Shown piece after piece: positions 6,433-14,447 of a stretch of 14,687 nt of DNA. A program made the translations under genes and the position numbers. The DNA is from Pseudomonadaceae bacterium UBA5811 (GTDB taxonomy: Bacteria; Pseudomonadota; Gammaproteobacteria; Pseudomonadales; Pseudomonadaceae). Under the pieces are notes generated by a model. That model searched no databases. It saw nothing but the letters and a program-made list of their open reading frames with translations, and had not been told where the DNA came from. Every line of letters begins with the position of its first letter. The first letter of the stretch is position 1. The stretch covers positions 1-14,687 of the forward strand of contig DIDB01000034.1 of NCBI GenBank assembly GCA_002417905.1, written 5' to 3'.

Positions 6433-7145
6433 ACGAGACCTGGCAGGCGGCCTGGAGCGCCGTGGTCGGGCATCCCCTGTTTGCCCTGGGCATTACCCTG
6501 CTGGCCTACCAGCTGGGGGTGCTGGTTTATGAGCGGACCCGCAAGGTTTACCTGCAGCCCTTTCTGGTCGCGGTGCTGCTGCTGGTGATCATCCTGCTGG
6601 CCTGCGGGCTGCCTTATGAGCACTACCGTACCCATAATCAGCCACTGACCCTGCTGCTCGGGCCTTCTACCGTGGCGCTGGCGGTTCCGCTGTTCCTGAA
6701 TCTGGCGCGGATCCGCCAGCTGTTCCGGCCGATCCTGCTGACCCTGCTGCTGGCCGGGACGGTGACCACCCTGCTGGGGATTGGCCTGAGCAGGCTGTTT
6801 GGCGTTCCGGGTTCATTGCTGCTGACCCTGGCGCCCAAATCAGTGACCTCGCCGAGGGCCATGCTGGTGGCCGAAAAAATTGGTGGTGTGGCCGGGCTGG
6901 CTGCCGTGTTTGTGCTGCGGGCCGGGGTGATGGGGGCCATTCTGGGGCCGTGGCTGCTGACCCGCGCGGGCGTGCGGCATCCGGCTGCCCGGGGGATGGC
7001 CCTGGGGTTGACCTCCCATGCCGTGGGTACAGCCCAGGCCCTGCAGGAAGGTGAGGAGTGTGGTGCTTTTTCTGCGCTGGGCATGAGCCTGATGGGGGTG
7101 ACTACGGCGGTGCTGATGCCCTTTGTGTTTATTGTGCTGCGCTAG
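6429..7145 (+). CDS. lrgB: LrgB/CidB family membrane protein
   Basis: A 238-residue polytopic inner-membrane protein, the usual partner of LrgA/CidA. Diagnostic LrgB segments are LLGPSTVALAVPLF, LLLTLAPKSVTSPRAM (conserved K-S-V-T-x-P) and GLTSHAVGTAQALQEGE near the C-terminus. About seven to eight hydrophobic helices are visible. The start at 6429 is supported by AGGAGG at 6419-6424 and by the ATGA overlap with lrgA. With LrgA it is thought to modulate envelope lysis or act as a metabolite transporter. No LytSR- or CidR-type regulator gene is adjacent. The last 17 bases overlap the convergent DedA-PAP2 gene. Confidence 0.92.
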   Translation: MNETWQAAWSAVVGHPLFALGITLLAYQLGVLVYERTRKVYLQPFLVAVLLLVIILLACGLPYEHYRTHNQPLTLLLGPSTVALAVPLFLNLARIRQLFRPILLTLLLAGTVTTLLGIGLSRLFGVPGSLLLTLAPKSVTSPRAMLVAEKIGGVAGLAAVFVLRAGVMGAILGPWLLTRAGVRHPAARGMALGLTSHAVGTAQALQEGEECGAFSALGMSLMGVTTAVLMPFVFIVLR

Positions 7146-8469
7146 CCGGCAGGGCCGGTCTGGCCAGGTAGCGTTCAGGCTCGGTGACTTGCATCCAGCT
7201 GGCGTAGCCCAGCAGCAGGCTGCCGCACAGGGACAGGATCAGCATCCAGCTCCGGGCGGGCAGTGGAGGCAAAGGCCGCTGGCGCTGGACCAGCGCCAGG
7301 CTGCCCAGGCCAACCGTGGCGGCCAGCAGGGCGCCGGCCAGAATATCCGTGGGCCAGTGGGCACCCAGATAAACCCGGGACAGGGCAATCAGCAGGGCCG
7401 GCAGGCCGGCAGCCATCAGGCAGAAGCGGCGCAGCCGGGGCGGCTGGCCCCGTCCGGCCAGCCAGCCAAGCGTCAGGCAAAAGGCGAACGCGGATGCACT
7501 GTGGCTGCTGGGAAAGCTGTAGCTGGACAACGGCTCCAGCAGCACGTCAGGGCGGGGCCGGGCAAACAGCTGTTTGAGCAGGCTGTTGGCCAGCATGGTG
7601 CCGGAAAGCACCAGACTGGCAAACAGTGCCGGGCGATGCTGGTGGCCCAGGAGCAGCAGCAGGACCAGCAGCAGGCTGGCTGGCAGCAGAATGGCGGAGT
7701 CCCCCAGCCGGGTCACGAAGATGACCAGCGGCTCCAGTGCCGGCTGGCGCGCCTGCTGGGCCAGGTTCATCAGTCCCTGGTCCAGCCGGGCCAGCAGGGG
7801 CCAGCCGGCCAGCAGTCCCAGCAGGGCAAGGCCATACAGCCCGGCGGCCAGCGGCTCCCGGTGCGGGTGGCGGCTGCAGTACAGGCTGGCGGCCAGCAGC
7901 CCGGCCAGTCCGGCGGCGAGGCTACCGGCCTCTGGCCAGAAGCCTTCAGGCAACGGCAGGCGAAAAGCCGCGCCGGTGATCCAGCCCGGAATCAGGTAAA
8001 CCCCGGACCAGAGCAGCGAAGCCAGTAGCGATACCGGCAGGAACAGCCGGAAGCGCATGTCCAGCATGCCGGCGGTCATGGGCAGCAGCGGGCGTAGCGG
8101 GCCGATGATCCGGCCGATGATCAGGCTCAGGGCACCATAGCGCCGGAAATACAGCTCGGAGGCCTGCAGCCATTCCGGATGGCTGCGCAATACGGGCAGT
8201 CCCCGGATGGCCTGGTGATAACGCTGGCCCAGTGCATAGGAGGCCAGATCACCGGCCAGCCCGCCGGCAAAGCCCAGCAGCAGCACATCGCCCAGCGGGA
8301 ACAGTCCGCTGCCGGCCAGGGCGGCCAGCGGAAACAGCAGGGTGCTGCCGGGCAGCAGCAGTCCGGCGATGGCCAGGCACTCACCAAAGCTGATCAGTGC
8401 GATGGTCAGGGCCAGCCCTTGTGGATGGGCTGCCAGCCACTGGCTGAGCGTATCAATCCAGTCCCCCAT
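7129..8469 (-). CDS. DedA-PAP2 fusion membrane protein (lipid phosphatase)
   Basis: A 446-residue, highly hydrophobic fusion. Residues about 1-170 form a DedA/SNARE-associated-type domain: FGECLAIAGLLLPG (28-41), GLAGDLASYALGQRY (70-84), RYGALSLIIGRIIGPLRPLLP (110-130). DedA proteins act in undecaprenyl-phosphate or lipid translocation and membrane homeostasis. Residues about 225-400 form a type-2 phosphatidic acid phosphatase domain with all three signature motifs: K299-x6-R306-P307, P320-S-S-H323, and S364-R365-x5-H371-x3-D375 (the catalytic His and Asp). A likely role is lipid-phosphate or undecaprenyl-diphosphate dephosphorylation; this is inference. Such two-domain proteins are known elsewhere. 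A strong AAGGAG lies 5 bases before the ATG. It is convergent with lrgB and divergent from proA. Confidence 0.9.
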   Translation of the reverse strand: MGDWIDTLSQWLAAHPQGLALTIALISFGECLAIAGLLLPGSTLLFPLAALAGSGLFPLGDVLLLGFAGGLAGDLASYALGQRYHQAIRGLPVLRSHPEWLQASELYFRRYGALSLIIGRIIGPLRPLLPMTAGMLDMRFRLFLPVSLLASLLWSGVYLIPGWITGAAFRLPLPEGFWPEAGSLAAGLAGLLAASLYCSRHPHREPLAAGLYGLALLGLLAGWPLLARLDQGLMNLAQQARQPALEPLVIFVTRLGDSAILLPASLLLVLLLLLGHQHRPALFASLVLSGTMLANSLLKQLFARPRPDVLLEPLSSYSFPSSHSASAFAFCLTLGWLAGRGQPPRLRRFCLMAAGLPALLIALSRVYLGAHWPTDILAGALLAATVGLGSLALVQRQRPLPPLPARSWMLILSLCGSLLLGYASWMQVTEPERYLARPALPASAAQ

Positions 8470-8474
8470 GAAAA

Positions 8475-8480
8475 CTCCTT
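8475..8480 (-). promoter_or_regulatory. Ribosome binding site of the DedA-PAP2 gene
   Basis: AAGGAG on the minus strand, 5 bases before ATG 8469, supports the start. Confidence 0.8.
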
Positions 8481-8563
8481 GCAGATGGCCGGATGCCAGA
8501 GGCGCCGGAAAGAGCCGGCCGAAGGCTGTAGTGTAGCCCGGTGCATCAGGGAACCAGGACAGC

Positions 8564-8569
8564 TATAAT
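8564..8569 (+). promoter_or_regulatory. Candidate -10 box for the proA operon
   Basis: A perfect TATAAT lies 37 bases before the proA ATG. The base stretch 17 bases upstream (GTGCAT) is a poor -35. This is the only obvious promoter for the downstream series. Confidence 0.5.
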
Positions 8570-8606
8570 CGCCTGCTTTTCCATAGCCCCACCGCAGGAT
8601 GGCAGC

Positions 8607-9875
8607 ATGACCACTGAATCCGTGCCTGATTATATGACCCGGCTGGGCAAGGCTGCCCGGGCCGCTTCACGGGTACTGGCCAGGGCCAGTACGGCGCAGA
8701 AAAATGCCGCCCTGCTGGCCATTGCCGGGGCGCTGGATGATGCCCGGGACCGCCTGCTGGAGGCCAACCGTCAGGATTTGCACCAGGGGCGTCTTGATGG
8801 TCTGGATGAGGCGATGCTGGACCGGCTGGCCCTGAATGCTTCCCGGCTGGACGACATGATGGAGGGGTTGCGCCAGGTGGCCACCCTGCCGGACCCGGTG
8901 GGTGCCATCCGGGACATGCGTTTTATGCCGTCCGGCATCCAGGTGGGCAAGATGCGGGTGCCGCTGGGCGTGGTGGGAATCATCTATGAATCCCGGCCCA
9001 ATGTGACCATTGACGCGGCCAGCCTGTGCCTGAAGTCCGGCAATGCCACCATCCTGCGTGGCGGTTCGGAGGCGATTCATTCCAATCAGGCGATTGCCGC
9101 CTGCATTGCCCGGGGTCTGGCTGAGGCCGGGCTGCCCGCTGCGGCGGTACAGGTGGTGGAGACGACGGACCGCGAGGCGGTGGGTGCCCTGATCCGCATG
9201 CCGGATTATGTGGATGTGATTGTGCCCAGGGGGGGCAAGGGCCTGATCGGGCGGATCAGCCGGGATGCCCGGGTGCCGGTCATCAAGCATCTGGACGGGA
9301 TCTGTCACGTCTATATTGACCAGGCCGCAGATCCGGACAAGGCGATCCGGGTGGCTGATAATGCCAAAACCCAGCGTTTTGCCCCCTGCAATACCATGGA
9401 AACCCTGCTGGTCCACCAGGCCATGGCCGGTCAGGTGCTGCCGCCGCTGGCAGCCCTGTACCGTGACAAGGGTGTGGAGCTGCGCGGGTGCGGGCGGACC
9501 TGCGGCCTGCTGGGCAGCGGGATCGCGCCGGCCAGCGAGGCGGACTGGTCCGCCGAATACAATGCTCCGGTGCTGTCCATAAAGATCCTGGACTCCATGG
9601 ATGAGGCCATTGCCCATATCAATCACTATGGCTCCCATCACACCGATGCCATCATTACCGAAAACATTACCGATGCCCGGCGGTTCCTGACCGAGGTGGA
9701 TTCCAGCTCGGTGATGGTCAATGCCTCGACCCGGTTTGCCGACGGTTTCGAGTATGGGCTGGGCGCCGAGATCGGCATTTCCACCGACAAGCTGCATGCC
9801 CGGGGTCCGGTTGGTCTGGAGGGGCTGACCAGCGAGAAATACGTGGTGTTTGGCGATGGTCATATCCGCAGCTGA
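8607..9875 (+). CDS. proA: Glutamate-5-semialdehyde dehydrogenase (gamma-glutamyl phosphate reductase)
   Basis: A 422-residue ProA. It reduces gamma-glutamyl phosphate with NADPH to glutamate 5-semialdehyde, the second step of proline synthesis in the cytosol. Family blocks are clear: [17 protein letters not shown] (118-134), [18 protein letters not shown] (139-156), [16 protein letters not shown] (202-217), the catalytic cysteine Cys261 in [35 protein letters not shown] (364-380) and [17 protein letters not shown] (385-401). The start at 8607 matches the Pseudomonas-type N-terminus (ESVxDYMTRLG), with AGGA about 10 bases upstream. An in-frame ATG at 8541 would span the proposed promoter. The stop overlaps the nadD start as TGATG. 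No proB is present in the window. Confidence 0.96.
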   Translation: MTTESVPDYMTRLGKAARAASRVLARASTAQKNAALLAIAGALDDARDRLLEANRQDLHQGRLDGLDEAMLDRLALNASRLDDMMEGLRQVATLPDPVGAIRDMRFMPSGIQVGKMRVPLGVVGIIYESRPNVTIDAASLCLKSGNATILRGGSEAIHSNQAIAACIARGLAEAGLPAAAVQVVETTDREAVGALIRMPDYVDVIVPRGGKGLIGRISRDARVPVIKHLDGICHVYIDQAADPDKAIRVADNAKTQRFAPCNTMETLLVHQAMAGQVLPPLAALYRDKGVELRGCGRTCGLLGSGIAPASEADWSAEYNAPVLSIKILDSMDEAIAHINHYGSHHTDAIITENITDARRFLTEVDSSSVMVNASTRFADGFEYGLGAEIGISTDKLHARGPVGLEGLTSEKYVVFGDGHIRS

Positions 9876-10519
9876 TGCGCCCGCCTAGACGGATAGGAAT
9901 TCTGGGCGGAACCTTCGATCCAGTGCATATCGGCCATCTGCGGGCTGCCCTGGAGGTGGCCGAGCTGATGGCGCTGGACGAGCTGCGTCTGGTGCCCTGT
10001 GCCCGCCCGCCCCACCGTGCCACTCCGGGCTGCTCTGCCGAGGACCGGCTGGCCATGGTGCGCCGGGCGGTGGCTGACCTGCCGCTGTTGAGTGTGGATG
10101 ATCGTGAGCTGGCCCGGGAGCGGCCTTCCTATACCCTGGATACCCTGGAGTCGCTGCGGGCTGACTTGGGCCAGGACTGTGTGCTTTATCTGCTGCTGGG
10201 CTGGGATGCCTTCTGTGGCCTGCCGGGCTGGCACCGCTGGAGCGAGCTGCTGGAGCATTGCCATATTCTGGTGCTGCAGCGGCCGGATGCCGACAGCGAG
10301 GCCCCGGAAGCCCTGCGCAACCTGCTGGCCGCCCGCAGTGTCAGTACTCCCGGGGCGCTGAGTGGCACCCGGGGCCAGATCGCCTTTGTCTGGCAGACCC
10401 CGCTGGCGGTGTCTGCCACCCAGATCCGCCAGCTGCTGGGGGCCGGGCGTTCCATCCGCTTTCTGGTGCCGGATGCCGTGCTGGCCTATATCACCGCCCG
10501 TCAGCTGTACCGGGCCTAG
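9875..10519 (+). CDS. nadD: Nicotinate-nucleotide adenylyltransferase
   Basis: A 214-residue NadD, normal length. It transfers AMP from ATP to nicotinate mononucleotide, forming deamido-NAD in NAD biosynthesis. The nucleotidyltransferase signature [17 protein letters not shown] (9-25) carries the HxGH-like motif. [12 protein letters not shown] (83-94) lies in the nucleotide-recognition region, and SATQIR (180-185) is the C-terminal ATP-binding motif. The ATG overlaps the proA stop by one base (TGATG), so translation is probably coupled; no separate strong Shine-Dalgarno is visible. rsfS follows after 27 bases. Confidence 0.95.
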   Translation: MRPPRRIGILGGTFDPVHIGHLRAALEVAELMALDELRLVPCARPPHRATPGCSAEDRLAMVRRAVADLPLLSVDDRELARERPSYTLDTLESLRADLGQDCVLYLLLGWDAFCGLPGWHRWSELLEHCHILVLQRPDADSEAPEALRNLLAARSVSTPGALSGTRGQIAFVWQTPLAVSATQIRQLLGAGRSIRFLVPDAVLAYITARQLYRA

Positions 10520-10546
10520 TGTCTGAAACCGAGGATTTTCCGTTAT

Positions 10547-10933
10547 ATGCAAAATGAAGAGCTGGTCCAGGTGGCGGTTGCTGCCCTTGAAGAACTGAAA
10601 GGCAAAGACATTCTGAGCATGGATGTCCGGGGCAAAACCAGCGTTACGGATTTTATGCTGATTGCCAGCGGCACCTCCGGGCGACATGTCCGCTCCCTGG
10701 CAGAAAATGTGCTGGAAAAGGCCAAGGCCGCCGGGGCCCGGATTGTCGGCTGCGAGGGGCTGGAGGGCGGCGAATGGGCGCTGCTGGATCTGGGGGATGT
10801 GCTGGTGCATGTCATGCAGGTGCCGACCCGGCAGTTCTATGACCTGGAGCGGCTCTGGCAGGGGGCGGAGCAGAGCCGTGCCCAGCAGGCCGGTGCGGAT
10901 GCCGGACAGGCGGACCTGTGCGGATCCGACTGA
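10547..10933 (+). CDS. rsfS: Ribosome silencing factor RsfS
   Basis: A 128-residue RsfS (YbeB/Iojap family). It binds ribosomal protein uL14 and blocks joining of the 30S and 50S subunits when nutrients are scarce. The conserved core occupies about 1-105: [20 protein letters not shown] (21-40), [14 protein letters not shown] (42-55), [20 protein letters not shown] (71-90) and [10 protein letters not shown] (95-104). The last 23 residues form a polar Ala/Gln-rich tail. GAGGA about 10 bases upstream serves as a ribosome binding site. The nadD-rsfS-rlmH order is widespread in proteobacteria. The 3' end overlaps rlmH by 16 bases. Confidence 0.95.
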   Translation: MQNEELVQVAVAALEELKGKDILSMDVRGKTSVTDFMLIASGTSGRHVRSLAENVLEKAKAAGARIVGCEGLEGGEWALLDLGDVLVHVMQVPTRQFYDLERLWQGAEQSRAQQAGADAGQADLCGSD

Positions 10934-11385
10934 TTGCCGTTGGCACCCGGATGCCCCGCTGGGTGAGCGAGGGCTGGCAGGAATACGCCCGGCGTCTCCC
11001 GGCGGAGCTGGCTCTGGAGCTGGTGGAAATTCCACTGGGCAGCCGGGGCAAGAATGCGGACATTGCCCGGCTGATGCGCCAGGAGGGCGAGGCCATGCTG
11101 GCCCGGGTGCAGCCCGGCGAGCGGGTGGTCACCCTGGAGGTGACCGGGAAGCCCTGGAGCACCGAACAGCTGGCCAGCCACCTGGAAAACTGGCGGCTGG
11201 AGGCCCGTACCGTCAACCTGATGGTGGGCGGGCCGGAAGGGCTGGCCCCGGAGGTCTGTGCCCGCAGTGAACAGCGCTGGTCGCTGTCCCCCCTGACCCT
11301 GCCGCATCCGCTGGTCCGGATTCTGCTGGGCGAACAGCTGTACCGGGCCTGGACCCTGCTGTCCGGACATCCCTACCACCGGTAA
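10918..11385 (+). CDS. rlmH: 23S rRNA (pseudouridine1915-N3)-methyltransferase RlmH
   Basis: A 155-residue RlmH, normal length. It is a SPOUT-class methyltransferase that methylates pseudouridine 1915 of 23S rRNA in helix 69 of the 70S ribosome. The family N-terminus (M)[15 protein letters not shown] starts from a GTG codon at 10918, 16 bases inside rsfS; the next in-frame ATG would delete the conserved first strand. AGGCGG just upstream may act as a Shine-Dalgarno. Motifs are [15 protein letters not shown] (38-52), the S-adenosylmethionine-binding NLMVGGPEG (100-108), [20 protein letters not shown] (122-141), and the C-terminal GHPYH. Its TAA is in the same frame as mrdA. Confidence 0.97.
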   Translation: MRIRLIAVGTRMPRWVSEGWQEYARRLPAELALELVEIPLGSRGKNADIARLMRQEGEAMLARVQPGERVVTLEVTGKPWSTEQLASHLENWRLEARTVNLMVGGPEGLAPEVCARSEQRWSLSPLTLPHPLVRILLGEQLYRAWTLLSGHPYHR

Positions 11386-11394
11386 TTCCCGTCC

Positions 11395-13299
11395 ATGCCG
11401 CAACCGATACCGCTGAAGGATCATGAGCAGGATGCCCGTCTGGTGCGGCGGCGGGTGCTGGTGGGCGCCGTGGTAGCGTTGCTGCTGCTGCTGGTCCTGG
11501 TGTTCCGGATGTACTACCTGCAGGTCATCCAGTACGAGTACCACGCCACCCTGTCGGAAAATAACCGGGTGCATATCCAGCCGATTCCACCGCCCCGCGG
11601 GCTGATCTTTGACCGCAAGGGGCGGATTCTGGCTGACAACCGGCCCAGCTTCAGCCTGACTATTACCCGGGAGCGGACGGGCGATCTTGATCAGGTGCTG
11701 GGAGTGCTGGCCGAAATTTTCGGACTGGGCGAGGAAGAGCGCGAGACGTTCCGAAAACGGGTCGTCCAGGGGCGGCGGCCCTTTGAGCCGGTACCGGTCC
11801 TGTTCGAGCTGACCGAGGCCCAGATTGCCCTGGTGGCAGTCAACCAGTTCCGCCTGCCCGGTGTGGAAGTGGCTGCCCAGCTGGTCCGCCACTATCCCTA
11901 TGACGATCACTTTGCCCATTCGGTGGGCTATGTCGGGCGGATCAACGAGCGGGAGCTCAAGACACTGGACCCGGTGGAGTACAGCGGCAGCCATCATATT
12001 GGCAAAACCGGGGTCGAGAAATTTTATGAAACGGCCCTGCATGGCCGGGTCGGTTATGAAGAGGTGGAAACCAATGCCCGGGGCCGGGTGCTGCGGGTGT
12101 TGCGTCACACGGACCCCAGGCCCGGGGCCGATCTGGTGCTGGGGCTGGACCTTGATCTGCAGGCAGCGGCCGAAAAGGCCCTGGCCGGCCGGCGCGGTGC
12201 GGTGGTGGCCCTGCAGCCCGCCACCGGTGAGGTGCTGGCCATGGTCAGCCAGCCCAGTTATAACCCCAACCTGTTTGTGACCGGCATCAGTTTCAAAAAG
12301 TACGCCGAGCTGCGTGACTCCATCGACCGGCCACTGTACAACCGGGTGTTGCGCGGACTGTATCCGCCCGGCTCCACCATCAAGCCGATGATGGCGGTCT
12401 CCGGGCTGGATGCCGGGGTGATTACCCGGACCAGCCGGGTGTTTGATCCGGGCTACTACCAGCTGCCCGGCGTCGAGCACAAATACCGCAACTGGAACCG
12501 TTATGGGGATGGCTGGGTGGATCTGGATGCGGCGATCATGCGTTCCAACGACACCTATTTTTACGATCTGGCCCACAAGCTGGGTATTGACCGGATGCAT
12601 GACTACATGACCCGCTTTGGCATTGGCCAGCATGTGTCGCTGGACATGGGTGAGGAAGCTTCCGGCCTGATGCCCTCCCGGGACTGGAAGCGCCGCCGCT
12701 ACCGTCAGGCCTGGTTCCCGGGGGAAGCCCTGATTCTGGGGATTGGCCAGGGCTATATGCAGGCCACGCCACTGCAGCTGGCCCAGGCCTGTGCCCTGAT
12801 GGCCACCCGGGGCAAATGGATCCGGCCCCATCTGGCGCGGACCATCGATGGTCATACCCCGCAGGATCCGGATCCACTGCCGGATATCCGGGTCCAGAAT
12901 CCGGCGTTCTGGGACTGGGCGCGGCATGGCATGGAAATGGTGCTGCACGCGCCGCGCGGTACGGCGCACAAGGTGGGGGCCACGGCGGCTTACCGGATTG
13001 CCGGCAAAAGCGGTACGGCCCAGGTGGTGGGCATCCGCCAGGGAGAGCGTTACGAGCGGGGCAAGCTGGCTGAGCGGCATCGTGACCATGCCCTGTTTAT
13101 CGGCTTTGCTCCGGCCGAAAATCCGCAGATTGCCGTAGCCGTCATGGTGGAGAACGGCGAGTCCGGCTCCGGGGTGGCTGCTCCGGTGGTCAAACAGGTG
13201 ATGGATGCCTGGCTGCTGGATGACCGGGGCCAGCTCAAGGCGGAATACCGGCTGCCTGAAAGCGGCAGCGGGATGACCGCAGAAAAGGGGATGCCATGA
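11395..13299 (+). CDS. mrdA: Penicillin-binding protein 2 (MrdA/PbpA), elongasome transpeptidase
   Basis: A 634-residue class B penicillin-binding protein, the DD-transpeptidase that crosslinks lateral-wall peptidoglycan with RodA. A short basic cytoplasmic tail and one signal-anchor helix (about 21-44) precede PPPRGLIFDRKGRILADNRP (66-84) of the dimerisation/pedestal domain. The transpeptidase domain (about 265-605) has the three active-site motifs: Ser327 in STIK (327-330), SND (384-386) and KSGT (538-541). GLYPPGSTIKPMMA and IAGKSGTAQVV are typical PBP2 contexts. The start is constrained: the rlmH stop TAA is in the same frame only 9 bases upstream. The site before ATG is CGTCC-like with no good Shine-Dalgarno, suggesting coupled re-initiation. 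It overlaps rodA by ATGA. Confidence 0.97.
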   Translation: MPQPIPLKDHEQDARLVRRRVLVGAVVALLLLLVLVFRMYYLQVIQYEYHATLSENNRVHIQPIPPPRGLIFDRKGRILADNRPSFSLTITRERTGDLDQVLGVLAEIFGLGEEERETFRKRVVQGRRPFEPVPVLFELTEAQIALVAVNQFRLPGVEVAAQLVRHYPYDDHFAHSVGYVGRINERELKTLDPVEYSGSHHIGKTGVEKFYETALHGRVGYEEVETNARGRVLRVLRHTDPRPGADLVLGLDLDLQAAAEKALAGRRGAVVALQPATGEVLAMVSQPSYNPNLFVTGISFKKYAELRDSIDRPLYNRVLRGLYPPGSTIKPMMAVSGLDAGVITRTSRVFDPGYYQLPGVEHKYRNWNRYGDGWVDLDAAIMRSNDTYFYDLAHKLGIDRMHDYMTRFGIGQHVSLDMGEEASGLMPSRDWKRRRYRQAWFPGEALILGIGQGYMQATPLQLAQACALMATRGKWIRPHLARTIDGHTPQDPDPLPDIRVQNPAFWDWARHGMEMVLHAPRGTAHKVGATAAYRIAGKSGTAQVVGIRQGERYERGKLAERHRDHALFIGFAPAENPQIAVAVMVENGESGSGVAAPVVKQVMDAWLLDDRGQLKAEYRLPESGSGMTAEKGMP

Positions 13300-14447
13300 C
13301 CCTGATGGCCAACTTTGATCGGATGATTTCCGACGAGGATGTGTTCCGCCGCCGGGCTACCTTCCTGCAGCGCCTGCACATTGATGGCCCGCTGCTGCTG
13401 CTGCTGCTGGTGCTGGGCGCGGTCGGGCTGACCGTGCTGTACTCGGCCAGCGGTCACAGCTGGGATCTGGTCAGCCGCCAGGCCCTTTCGTTTGCGCTGG
13501 GGCTGGGGCTGATGCTGTGCATTGCCCAGATCGAGCCACGTTTCATGGCCCGCTGGATGCCGCTGGGTTATCTGCTGGGCGTGATCCTGCTGGTGGTGGT
13601 GGATGTGATGGGCCATAACGCCATGGGGGCGACCCGCTGGATCAATATTCCGGGGGTTGTGCGCTTTCAGCCCTCCGAGTTCATGAAAATTTTCATGCCG
13701 GCAACCATTGCCTGGTATCTGTCCGGGCATAATCTGCCGGCCAGCCTGCGTCATACCCTGATTGCCATGGCGCTGATCCTGGTACCCTTTGTGCTGATTG
13801 TCCGCCAGCCGGATCTGGGGACTGCCTTGCTGGTACTGGTTTCCGGGGCCTTTGTGCTGTTTATTGGCGGGCTGCGCTGGATCTGGATCACCGGGGCCCT
13901 GGCGGCCATCATCCCGGCCGGGATCGGCATGTGGTATTTCGTGATGCACGATTACCAGAAACAGCGGGTGCTGACGTTTCTTGACCCGGAAACCGATCCG
14001 CTGGGTGCAGGCTGGAACATCATCCAGTCCAAGGCGGCCATCGGTTCCGGCGGGGTGTTTGGCAAGGGCTGGCTGATGGGCACCCAGTCACACCTGGACT
14101 TTTTGCCGGAGAGCCATACGGACTTTATCATTGCGGTGCTGGCCGAGGAGTTCGGCATGGTCGGGGTCAGCCTGCTGATCCTGCTGTATGGCCTGCTGAT
14201 TGCCCGGGGGCTGGTGATAACCCTGCGGGCCCAGACCGTATTTGGCAAGCTGCTGGCCGGGGCACTGACCATGACATTTCTGGTCTATGTCTTCGTCAAT
14301 ATCGGCATGGTCAGTGGTCTGCTGCCCATCGTTGGGGTGCCGCTGCCCTTTATCAGCTATGGCGGAACTTCGTTGGTAACCCTGCTGTCAGGGTTTGGGG
14401 TCTTGATGTCGATCCACACCCATCGCAAGTGGATTGCGCCAGTGTGA
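13296..14447 (+). CDS. rodA: Rod-shape-determining peptidoglycan glycosyltransferase RodA
   Basis: A 383-residue SEDS-family protein with about ten transmembrane helices. It polymerises lipid II into glycan strands in the elongasome, paired with PBP2. SEDS motifs are GATRWI (111-116), RFQPSEFMKI (123-132), RQPDLGTA (170-177), PESHTDFIIAVLAEEFG (271-287, with the Asp276 equivalent of the family's catalytic aspartate) and GVPLPFISYGGTSL (347-360). AAGGGG (13285-13290) lies 5 bases before ATG 13296, which overlaps the mrdA stop. A second ATG at 13305 is possible but further from that site. It ends in a TGATG overlap with the transglycosylase gene. Confidence 0.97.
   Translation: MTLMANFDRMISDEDVFRRRATFLQRLHIDGPLLLLLLVLGAVGLTVLYSASGHSWDLVSRQALSFALGLGLMLCIAQIEPRFMARWMPLGYLLGVILLVVVDVMGHNAMGATRWINIPGVVRFQPSEFMKIFMPATIAWYLSGHNLPASLRHTLIAMALILVPFVLIVRQPDLGTALLVLVSGAFVLFIGGLRWIWITGALAAIIPAGIGMWYFVMHDYQKQRVLTFLDPETDPLGAGWNIIQSKAAIGSGGVFGKGWLMGTQSHLDFLPESHTDFIIAVLAEEFGMVGVSLLILLYGLLIARGLVITLRAQTVFGKLLAGALTMTFLVYVFVNIGMVSGLLPIVGVPLPFISYGGTSLVTLLSGFGVLMSIHTHRKWIAPV
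13392..13409 (+). repeat. Run of six CTG codons in rodA
   Basis: Six consecutive CTG triplets encode Leu33-Leu38 of the first membrane helix. It is a short microsatellite in a multiple of three, so slippage would change helix length without a frameshift. Confidence 0.85.

Noticed and set aside
7123..8028. A 301-codon plus-strand frame rich in Gln and Gly
   Set aside because: It is antisense to the DedA-PAP2 gene, whose catalytic motifs are intact on the minus strand.
9860..11035. A 391-codon minus-strand frame over nadD and rsfS
   Set aside because: It is antisense to well-supported genes, with low-complexity composition and no motifs.
10837..13089. A 750-codon open frame on the minus strand
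   Set aside because: It is a shadow of rsfS, rlmH and mrdA, all clearly real on the plus strand. Its His/Gln/Pro-rich translation matches no family I know.
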